Of a DNA stretch of 5,216 nucleotides, positions 1 to 5,216 are shown piece by piece. A program made the translations under genes and the position numbers. How positions within the stretch are numbered: the first letter of the stretch is position 1; each line of letters opens with the position of its first letter. The notes below the pieces were generated by a model. The model saw only the letters and a list, made by a program, of their open reading frames with translations, ran no database searches and had not been told where the DNA came from. Source of the DNA: Chitinophagaceae bacterium (lineage in GTDB: Bacteria > Bacteroidota > Bacteroidia > Chitinophagales > Chitinophagaceae); contig JAHEZB010000215.1 of assembly GCA_023251285.1 (NCBI GenBank), positions 1-5,216 of the forward strand, written 5' to 3'.

Positions 1-1
1 A

Positions 2-85
2 GAGATTTTAGGAAAAGTAATGGATGCTATCGAGCAGAGTAAAAAATTTATGCTAAAGGGAAACCATCATACAAAAAATTCTTAG
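2..85 (+). CDS. Possible C-terminal end of a plus-strand gene that starts outside the window
   Basis: One plus-strand frame is open from the left edge to a TAG at 83-85 and would encode 27 residues, beginning EILGKVMDAIEQSKKF and ending HHTKNS. The composition is protein-like: a hydrophilic, probably helical segment followed by a polar basic tail. The other two plus frames stop early, and no minus-strand ATG in this stretch opens a reading frame of useful length. If real, the gene converges on the ligase gene, with the inverted repeat at 106-168 between them. A 28-codon open frame can occur by chance in AT-rich DNA, so this is a weak call. No family can be recognised from so short a tail. Confidence 0.35.
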   Translation, partial: EILGKVMDAIEQSKKFMLKGNHHTKNS

Positions 86-94
86 GATAATTAG

Positions 95-131
95 CGACTT
101 CAGTATTATTGAGTGAGCGTTTTTATTTTTT
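95..131 (+). terminator. Weak candidate terminator after the left-edge gene
   Basis: A poor stem can be drawn from 95-100 pairing with 111-114 and 118-119, with an internal bulge. It is followed directly by an almost pure T run at 120-131, interrupted by one A. The T run is the main evidence, since the stem is short and imperfect. It would end plus-strand transcription from the putative gene ending at 85. It shares bases with the left arm of the 106-168 inverted repeat, so the two folds exclude each other. Confidence 0.25.
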
Positions 132-168
132 GATCGTATTATTCAATATGATTGCCCGCACTCAATAA
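106..168. repeat. 10-bp perfect inverted repeat with nested hairpin, possible bidirectional terminator zone
   Basis: TTATTGAGTG at 106-115 is exactly complementary to CACTCAATAA at 159-168. Two more pairs (118-119 with 157-158) can form past a two-base bulge. Inside the 43-base spacer a second hairpin can form between 133-140 (ATCGTATT) and 145-152 (AATATGAT), with one G-T wobble and a four-base loop. The spacer also holds a T-rich run at 120-131, which is A-rich when read on the minus strand. The repeat begins 15 bases beyond the minus-strand ligase stop at 184. This position suggests a transcription-end or mRNA 3'-stabilising structure. It is not a textbook terminator, because no T run follows the stem on the minus strand. 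A protein-binding site is another possibility. Confidence 0.5.
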
Positions 169-183
169 AGAATTTTATTATGC

Positions 184-1296
184 TTACAGGCCATTTAAAA
201 ACTGTCCCTGAATATAATCCACTACTGCCTGCAAACTTTGTGTTTCTTCGAATACCTTTAACTGCCTGTCAGCACCGGTTCCTTCTTCCATAATTTTATG
301 CACATATCCGATTGTATTTTTAATTCCCAACGGCCCGGCTACATCATCAATAAAATCGAGCAATTCGTAAATTAAAACCCGCGTGTTTACTTCAGTTTCC
401 TTTCCAAAATCAATCATGCTTCCTTCTATTCCATAGCGGCTTGCACGCCATTTGTTTTCATTGATGAGCATTCTTGGATAAATAATAAAATTGAGATTTT
501 GAGTGCGCAATTTGTAAAGCTTTGCACAAATCCCCTGGAATAAAGCAGCAATAGTTATGGTTTCCTGAACGGTTAATGGCACATCGCAAATTCTGAATTC
601 GACCGTATTGAAAAATGGATGAACTCTCAAATCCCACCAGATCTTCTTTGCATTGTCGATGCAATTTGTTTTTACCAGGATCTTTATATAATTATCATAA
701 GCCTCAATGCTTTCAAAAAAATCCGGAATGCCTGTTCGTGGAAACTTATCAAAGATCTTTGTGCGGAATGATTTATAGCCGGTTAGCCTTCCTTCCCAAA
801 AAGGCGAATTGGTACTTAACGCAAAAATGTGTGGTAAAAAGTATCTTGCTGAATTGGCAATGTGAATGGCCATTTCACGATTTTCCATGCCCACATGTAC
901 ATGCAATCCAAAAATTAGATTACTTCTGGCAGCTTCCTGCAATTCTTTTACAATGTCGCTGTAACGCGCGTGGTCAGTGATCAATTGACGTTCCCAATGA
1001 CTAAATGGATGAGTGCCGGATGCGCCAATCCATAAGCCGAGATCACCGGCAATGGTTGAAATTGTTTTTCGAAGATTGGCTACATCCACGTAAGCGTCAT
1101 CAATGTCCTGGCAGATGTCGGTACCGACTTCTACCACCGCCTGATGCATTTCTGCTTTTACTTTATCCTTAATTATTTTTTCACCTTCCTGTACAATCTT
1201 TTGCTCATGGCTTTTCAATTCCCGGGTTTCGGGATCCAATACCATGTATTCTTCTTCTATTCCAATCGTAAAATGTTTGTAAGAAATGGCCGGCAT
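184..1296 (-). CDS. Carboxylate-amine ligase, YbdK-like (glutamate-cysteine ligase type 2 family)
   Basis: The 370-residue product belongs to the GCS2/YbdK family of cytoplasmic ATP-dependent ligases, which join a carboxylate to an amine through an acyl-phosphate. E. coli YbdK (about 372 residues) has weak glutamate-cysteine ligase activity, but the natural substrates of most members are unknown. Family marks visible here are the N-terminal GIEEEYMVLDPET (12-24, acidic residues expected to bind metal-ATP), VVEVGTD (54-60), GASGTHPFSHW (91-101), GLHVHVG (130-136), FRTKIFDKFPRTGIP (177-191) and the block with WWDLR and VEFRICDVPLT (220-242). Length and motif order match the family, so the gene looks intact. 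The ATG at 1294-1296 is well fixed, because the codon just before it is an in-frame stop and GIEEE lies at the usual distance. No Shine-Dalgarno is present. It is the last of three same-strand genes, 103 bases after the small gene. Family assignment is firm; the substrate is not known. Confidence 0.93.
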   Translation of the reverse strand: MPAISYKHFTIGIEEEYMVLDPETRELKSHEQKIVQEGEKIIKDKVKAEMHQAVVEVGTDICQDIDDAYVDVANLRKTISTIAGDLGLWIGASGTHPFSHWERQLITDHARYSDIVKELQEAARSNLIFGLHVHVGMENREMAIHIANSARYFLPHIFALSTNSPFWEGRLTGYKSFRTKIFDKFPRTGIPDFFESIEAYDNYIKILVKTNCIDNAKKIWWDLRVHPFFNTVEFRICDVPLTVQETITIAALFQGICAKLYKLRTQNLNFIIYPRMLINENKWRASRYGIEGSMIDFGKETEVNTRVLIYELLDFIDDVAGPLGIKNTIGYVHKIMEEGTGADRQLKVFEETQSLQAVVDYIQGQFLNGL

Positions 1297-1316
1297 TTAA
1301 TTATTTAAATATTTAG

Positions 1317-1337
1317 ATTAAGAATTAAGAGTTAATC
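1317..1337. repeat. Three 7-bp tandem units with a short inverted repeat, upstream of the ligase gene
   Basis: ATTAAGA at 1317-1323 is repeated exactly at 1324-1330 and followed by the diverged unit GTTAATC at 1331-1337. The outer ends GATTAA (1316-1321) and TTAATC (1332-1337) are also complementary across a 10-base loop. The array lies in the 103-base gap between the small gene and the ligase gene, 20 to 40 bases before the ligase start, in the likely 5' leader. It may be slippage in AT-rich DNA or a weak leader hairpin. No clear -7 element was found in this gap. Confidence 0.4.
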
Positions 1338-1399
1338 AGTAAAGAAAGAAATAATTGAAGTTCTTATTTTCTTCGGTAGCCAAGTAGTAAATCAGGATA

Positions 1400-1774
1400 T
1401 TAACCCTCTATCAAAAAAGTGCCAAGGTCTACCACTTCGCCTTCTTTCATAATGAATTCTTCAATATTTGAAAGATCAAGATTAGACATGACCTTACTCT
1501 TAAATTTCTGCTGTTTGTTTTTATAAACCACAAAATAAAAATCTGGTTTATTATCAAGATTAAGCGGTTGTGAGAAATCGCCTTGCGACAGAAGAAACTT
1601 TGCAACGCCATCTTCATCCGGAACACTTTCTCCCAAATAATCGTCATTGAAAGTATCTTTATCGTAGAGGCGCACGGAATATTCGCTTCCTGTTAAAGGC
1701 TCATCATTTCCTTTGCTTATAAGGCGCACTTTTACCTCTATATTCATTTCTTTATTTAAAGCTATCGAAGGCAT
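1400..1774 (-). CDS. Small conserved-looking protein of unknown function, transthyretin/C2-like
   Basis: This 124-residue product is not a protein I can name. It has no signal peptide, no membrane segment and no cysteine, so it is probably cytoplasmic. The sequence reads as alternating beta strands. The segment VRLYDKDTFNDDYLGESVPDEDGVAKFLLS (34-63, with acidic turns and LGE) recalls the strand-turn pattern of transthyretin-like and C2-like beta-sandwich domains. FYFVVYKN (79-86) looks like another strand, and the C-terminal part is acidic and ends in VVDLGTFLIEG. The ATG at 1772-1774 gives the whole fold; the preceding minus-strand sequence is AT-rich without a Shine-Dalgarno. It lies 97 bases downstream of lepA and 103 bases upstream of the ligase gene, all on one strand, so co-transcription is possible but not shown. 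The fold suggestion is inference from pattern only. Coding status is supported by length, protein-like composition and its neat fit between two certain genes. Confidence 0.8.
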   Translation of the reverse strand: MPSIALNKEMNIEVKVRLISKGNDEPLTGSEYSVRLYDKDTFNDDYLGESVPDEDGVAKFLLSQGDFSQPLNLDNKPDFYFVVYKNKQQKFKSKVMSNLDLSNIEEFIMKEGEVVDLGTFLIEG

Positions 1775-1871
1775 ATATTATTTTTTTGAAAAGTAATGAT
1801 TTTTTATTGAAAACATATAGTGCTTACAGAAAAAATCAAATCGTATTATTTGTTGCTTTACTGCCTAATCT

Positions 1872-3662
1872 CTATTCATCCAGCTTCAATACCGCCAGGA
1901 AGGCTTCCTGCGGTACTTCTACGTTGCCGATCTGCTTCATTCTTTTTTTGCCTTCTTTTTGTTTTTCCAGTAATTTTCTTTTCCTGCTGATGTCGCCACC
2001 ATAGCATTTTGCGGTAACGTCTTTTCTGATGGCGCTGATGTTCTCTCGTGATATTATTTTCGATCCTATTGCAGCCTGTATCGCTATTTGAAATTGTTGT
2101 CGCGGTACCAGGTCTTTTAATTTTTCGCAAAGTTTTCTTCCAAAATCCTGTGAACGTGCACGATGAATTAATGAACTTAATGCGTCCACTTTATCGCCAT
2201 TCAGTAAAATGTCCATTTTTACAATATCACTTTCGCGGTAGCCGATGGGATGATAATCGAATGATGCATAACCCCGGGTTACGCTTTTTAAGCGATCATA
2301 AAAATCGAAAACAATTTCTGTCAACGGCATTTCAAAGCTAAGTTCTACCCGGGTTGGTGTTAGATATCCCTGGTTGGTGAGGATGCCTCTTTTGCCTATA
2401 CAAAGGGTCATGATATTGCCGATATATTCGGGTTTGGTAATGATTTGTGCTTTAATAAAAGGTTCTTCAATTTTCTGAATGCGTGTTGGGTCTGGCATTT
2501 GAGAAGGATTATTTACGATAATTTTTTCTCCTCTCGTTGTATAAGCGTAGAAGCTAACATTTGGTACAGTTGTGATTACCGTTTGGTTGAATTCGCGTTC
2601 CAATCTTTCCTGGATGATCTCCATATGCAACATTCCAAGAAATCCGCATCGAAAGCCAAAGCCAAGTGCCTGCGACGTTTCCAGTTCAAAGGTGAGTGAG
2701 GCATCATTGAGTTGCAATTTTTCCATGCAATCTCTCAGCTCTTCAAATTCATCGGTATTCACGGGAAATATTCCGGCAAAAACCATTGGTTTTACTTCTT
2801 CAAATCCTTTGATAGATTCTTTGCAAGGGTTAGCAGTAGTAGTAATGGTGTCGCCTACTTTCACTTCTTTTGCATTTTTAATTCCGGTGATTACATAACC
2901 TACATCGCCGGCTTTCACTTCGTTTTTGGGCATCATTCCCATTTTTAAAATGCCTACTTCGTCGGCGTTATATTCTTTTCCGGTATTTGAAAACTTGATT
3001 TTGTCGTTCTTTTTTAGAACACCGTTAAACACACGATAATAAACAATAATTCCGCGGAAACTATTAAAAACACTATCGAAAATCAAAGCCTGGAGTGATG
3101 CATTTTCATCGCCTTTTGGTGCAGGAATCCGTTTGATGATTGCAGTAAGAATTTCTTCAATTCCCACGCCTGTTTTAGCGCTTGCATGCAAGATGTCTTC
3201 CTGTTTGCATCCAATCAATTCAATGATCTGATCCTCCACTTCCCCGATCATCGCACCATCCATGTCTATTTTATTGAGCACCGGAATGATCTCTAAATCG
3301 TTATCAATCGCAAGGTATAAGTTTGAAATTGTTTGCGCCTGAATTCCCTGCGTTGCATCTACCAAAAGCAAAGCCCCTTCGCATGCTGCAAGTGCCCGGC
3401 TTACTTCATAACTAAAATCCACATGGCCGGGAGTGTCAATTAAATTCAAAATATATTCCGTGCCTTCATACTTATAATTTATTTGAATCGCGTGGCTTTT
3501 TATCGTAATTCCTTTTTCCCTTTCAAGATCCATATTATCAAGAACCTGGGCCTGCATTTCACGGTCGTTTACTGTGTGGGTAAATTCCAGCAAACGATCG
3601 GCAAGTGTGCTTTTGCCGTGATCAATATGTGCGATAATGCAAAAATTCCTGATGTTCTTCAT
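1872..3662 (-). CDS. lepA: Elongation factor 4 (LepA), ribosome-associated translational GTPase
   Basis: The 596-residue product matches LepA/EF4 in full length (E. coli LepA has 599). The family binds the ribosome and has been linked to back-translocation, recovery under ionic stress, and 30S assembly or initiation; its exact role is debated. GTPase motifs are clear: AHIDHGKST (11-19, P loop), [10 protein letters not shown] with switch I threonine 53, DTPGH (76-80, with histidine 80 as the catalytic-type residue), NKID (130-133) and SAKTG (161-165). A beta-barrel domain II follows from about 190, then EF-G III- and V-like domains to about 485. The LepA-specific C-terminal domain ends the protein, with [14 protein letters not shown] and [20 protein letters not shown] plus a closing [14 protein letters not shown]. 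There is no EF-G domain IV, as expected. The ATG at 3660-3662 puts the P loop at the standard position. It is divergent from the DUF5686 gene, with a promoter candidate at 3693-3700. Confidence 0.99.
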   Translation of the reverse strand: MKNIRNFCIIAHIDHGKSTLADRLLEFTHTVNDREMQAQVLDNMDLEREKGITIKSHAIQINYKYEGTEYILNLIDTPGHVDFSYEVSRALAACEGALLLVDATQGIQAQTISNLYLAIDNDLEIIPVLNKIDMDGAMIGEVEDQIIELIGCKQEDILHASAKTGVGIEEILTAIIKRIPAPKGDENASLQALIFDSVFNSFRGIIVYYRVFNGVLKKNDKIKFSNTGKEYNADEVGILKMGMMPKNEVKAGDVGYVITGIKNAKEVKVGDTITTTANPCKESIKGFEEVKPMVFAGIFPVNTDEFEELRDCMEKLQLNDASLTFELETSQALGFGFRCGFLGMLHMEIIQERLEREFNQTVITTVPNVSFYAYTTRGEKIIVNNPSQMPDPTRIQKIEEPFIKAQIITKPEYIGNIMTLCIGKRGILTNQGYLTPTRVELSFEMPLTEIVFDFYDRLKSVTRGYASFDYHPIGYRESDIVKMDILLNGDKVDALSSLIHRARSQDFGRKLCEKLKDLVPRQQFQIAIQAAIGSKIISRENISAIRKDVTAKCYGGDISRKRKLLEKQKEGKKRMKQIGNVEVPQEAFLAVLKLDE

Positions 3663-3692
3663 TTACGAAAAGTAGTTTTTAAAAAAGGAATG

Positions 3693-3700
3693 CAAAGGTA
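3693..3700 (-). promoter_or_regulatory. Bacteroidota-type -7 promoter element for lepA
   Basis: Read on the minus strand this is TACCTTTG, an exact match to the Bacteroidota -7 consensus TAnnTTTG used by the phylum's primary sigma factor. It ends 30 bases before the lepA ATG, which would give a leader of roughly 25 bases with no Shine-Dalgarno, as is common in this phylum. No good -33 TTG lies at the usual 17-23 base distance; only a T-rich stretch is there, so the upstream half is weak. The position in the divergent intergenic region supports the call. Confidence 0.5.
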
Positions 3701-3785
3701 ATAAAACGGTAGCCATTAAATGATTAATTGTGAACCTCTAAATGTCTGTTTTAGCAGCTTTTATAGAATAAAACGTTAAAGAAAA

Positions 3786-3848
3786 TTATTATGAGAAAGA
3801 TAATAAAAGTCATTTTTTTATTGGAAACATTCCTTTCCATAAAATGGG
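3786..3848. repeat. Cluster of short inverted repeats in the divergent intergenic region
   Basis: Three small dyads lie close together. TTATTAT (3786-3792) pairs with ATAATAA (3800-3806) across a 7-base loop, and a T run follows at 3813-3819. TGGAAA (3822-3827) pairs with TTTCCA (3834-3839) across 6 bases. CCAT (3837-3840) pairs with ATGG (3844-3847) across 3 bases and overlaps the second dyad. All are 90-150 bases upstream of the DUF5686 gene start. They may be operators or leader structure for that gene, or chance in AT-rich DNA. I found no TAnnTTTG element for the plus-strand gene in this intergenic region. Confidence 0.3.
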
Positions 3849-3938
3849 TTTGTGTCTAATAAATTTAATTCGCCTTTTATTGTTCTTATCCTTTTCTCAT
3901 TCCATATCTTCATGGCTTTTTTGAAGCTATTATTATTT

Positions 3939-5216
3939 ATGCGAAAACTATTATTGGTATTTTTTATTTTGAATGTTTTTACAGTTTCAGGGCAGAAGAT
4001 CGAAGGAACGGTAAAGGATGCAGATGGCAATCCGTTGCCTTTCGCTTCTGTTCTGGTAAAGGGAACGCCGATTGGCGTTACAGCCAACAATCACGGTGAA
4101 TACAGCATCTCTCTTGCTGCTGGAAAATACACCTTGGTTTGTTATTATGTTGGCTACACCTCACGGGAAAAAGCGGTGTCTTTAACGGCAGCAGATCAAA
4201 AAATAAATTTTGTTCTCACGGTTCAGAAATTAACTTTAAAAGAAGTAATCATTAAAGGAAACGGCGAAGATCCGGCTTATGAAATTATACGCCAGGCAAC
4301 CAAAAAGAGGTCTTTTTATGAAAACCAGGTAAAAGCATTTGAAGCGCAGGTTTATATAAAAGGTTTGATCAGATTACAAAGGCTTCCGAATAGAATATTC
4401 GGACAAAAAATTCCTAAGGAAGAGAGAACGGACATGGGTATTGATTCGTCAGGAAAAGGAATTATTTATTTGTCTGAATCTGTAGAAAAGATTTCAGCTG
4501 AAAAACCTGACAAATTTAAAGTAGAAGTGGTCTCCAGCCGGGTAAGCGGAAGCAATGGATTTGGCTTCGATTTTCCGGTTTTTATTGACTTTTATAAAAA
4601 TAATGTCAACGTTTTTGCCTCCCAATTAAATCCTCGTGGTTTTATTTCACCCATTGCTGACGCGGCTTTGAGTTATTATAAATATAAATTCCTGGGAAGT
4701 TTTTTTGAAGATGGAAACGAAGTGAATGTTATAACGGTAACACCTAAACACGATTATGAACCGCTGTTTTCGGGTATCATCAATATTACCGAAAATGACT
4801 GGCGGATTTATAGCTGTAATCTTTCTCTTACTCAAAAATCACAACTGCAAATTTTAGATACTTTGCAAATATCGCAGCTTTTTGTACCCGTGGAAAAAGA
4901 CATCTGGAGAATTAAAAACCAGGTACTCCATTTTAATTTTGATCAACTGGGATTGAAAGCCGAAGGTAATTTTGTGAATGTTTATTCTAAATATAATCTA
5001 CACCCGAATTTTTCTAAAGATTATTTTAACCGTGTTGTCATAAAATATGATACTGCTGTAAATAAAAAACCTCATTCTTACTGGGATTCTATCAGGCCGG
5101 TACCACTGGAACCTGAAGAAATAAAAGATTACAAAACCAAAGACAGCGCGTTTGAAGCGCGTAAGGATTCTATTGAGAAAAATATTGATTCACTAAGAAA
5201 AAAACAAGGCACTGTA
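3939..5216 (+). CDS. Exported CarboxypepD_reg-like / DUF5686 protein, N-terminal part, cut by window end
   Basis: The frame stays open to the right edge, giving 426 residues from this start with no stop. The N-terminus MRKLLLVFFILNVFTVSGQ is a Sec signal peptide with a likely cut before Q19. Residues 20-105 form a carboxypeptidase-regulatory-like domain (KIEGTVKDADGNPLPFASV, then GVTANNHGEYSI and a GYTSRE turn), the beta-sandwich also found at the front of many TonB-dependent receptors. From about 110 the sequence follows DUF5686, including DPAYEIIRQA (112-121) and the family-typical WDSIRPVPLEPEEIKDY. Complete members are around 800 residues and are thought to end in a membrane beta-barrel-like region, so roughly half is missing. 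Location is probably periplasmic or outer membrane; function is unknown. An in-frame ATG at 3912 would add MAFLKLLLF. I prefer 3939 because it gives a compact signal peptide. There is no Shine-Dalgarno at either start. The gene is divergent from lepA. Confidence 0.88.
   Translation, partial: MRKLLLVFFILNVFTVSGQKIEGTVKDADGNPLPFASVLVKGTPIGVTANNHGEYSISLAAGKYTLVCYYVGYTSREKAVSLTAADQKINFVLTVQKLTLKEVIIKGNGEDPAYEIIRQATKKRSFYENQVKAFEAQVYIKGLIRLQRLPNRIFGQKIPKEERTDMGIDSSGKGIIYLSESVEKISAEKPDKFKVEVVSSRVSGSNGFGFDFPVFIDFYKNNVNVFASQLNPRGFISPIADAALSYYKYKFLGSFFEDGNEVNVITVTPKHDYEPLFSGIINITENDWRIYSCNLSLTQKSQLQILDTLQISQLFVPVEKDIWRIKNQVLHFNFDQLGLKAEGNFVNVYSKYNLHPNFSKDYFNRVVIKYDTAVNKKPHSYWDSIRPVPLEPEEIKDYKTKDSAFEARKDSIEKNIDSLRKKQGTV

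Noticed and set aside
750..761. Perfect 12-bp palindrome CAAAGATCTTTG
   Set aside because: It lies inside the ligase coding sequence, in codons for the conserved FRTKIFDKF segment, so protein coding explains it and one 12-bp palindrome is not remarkable.
615..980. 121-codon plus-strand open frame
   Set aside because: It is antisense to the conserved core of the ligase gene, and its product is cysteine-rich with no recognisable family pattern; it is a shadow of the real gene.
1836..1844. Near-match to a minus-strand -7 element (TACGATTTG) upstream of the small gene
   Set aside because: The spacing between TA and TTTG is three bases instead of two, and no good -33 element was seen, so I did not call a promoter.
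1840..1849. TCGTATTATT, also present at 134-143
   Set aside because: A shared 10-base AT-rich word in two intergenic regions is likely by chance, and nothing around it is repeated.
2048..2948. Several plus-strand open frames of 78-108 codons
   Set aside because: All are antisense to lepA, whose protein is conserved over the whole stretch; their products look unlike real proteins and overlap one another.
3318..3325. TAAGTTTG on the plus strand, matching the Bacteroidota -7 element
   Set aside because: It lies inside lepA on the antisense strand with no gene downstream to serve; an 8-base pattern with two free positions is expected by chance.
3818..4090. 90-codon minus-strand open frame
   Set aside because: It overlaps the signal peptide and CarboxypepD_reg-like domain of the plus-strand gene and the AT-rich intergenic region; the plus-strand reading has recognisable domains and this one does not.

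Overview
The window looks like ordinary chromosome from a member of the Bacteroidota, possibly of the Chitinophagales or Sphingobacteriales type. This rests on four things: AT-rich DNA with no convincing Shine-Dalgarno sequences before the starts, a match to the Bacteroidota -7 promoter element (TAnnTTTG) upstream of lepA, a LepA with a Bacteroidota-like sequence, and a carboxypeptidase-regulatory-like/DUF5686 surface protein, a family concentrated in this phylum. The exact order is inference.

Layout from left to right. Positions 2-85 may hold the last 27 codons of a plus-strand gene that begins outside the window. Positions 86-183 form a short intergenic stretch with a 10-bp perfect inverted repeat and a T-rich run, probably the termination zone between converging genes. 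Three genes on the minus strand follow: a YbdK-like carboxylate-amine ligase (184-1296), a small protein of unknown function with transthyretin/C2-like features (1400-1774), and lepA, encoding elongation factor 4 (1872-3662). They are transcribed in the order lepA, small gene, ligase, with gaps of 97 and 103 bases. They could be one transcription unit, but the gaps are wide enough for separate promoters. Positions 3663-3938 are a divergent intergenic region with a lepA promoter candidate on the minus strand. From 3939 to the right edge a plus-strand gene encodes an exported CarboxypepD_reg-like/DUF5686 protein, cut by the window end about halfway through the usual family length.

The genes do not form an obvious pathway. 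LepA is a housekeeping ribosome-associated GTPase. The ligase belongs to the glutamate-cysteine ligase type 2 superfamily, with unknown physiological substrates. The small protein has no assigned role. The DUF5686 protein is probably an outer-membrane or periplasmic protein with its own control. No RNA gene, CRISPR array, insertion sequence or phage/defence module was seen, and there is no strong case for a new multi-gene system. The most open questions are the function of the small gene beside lepA and the structure between 106 and 168.
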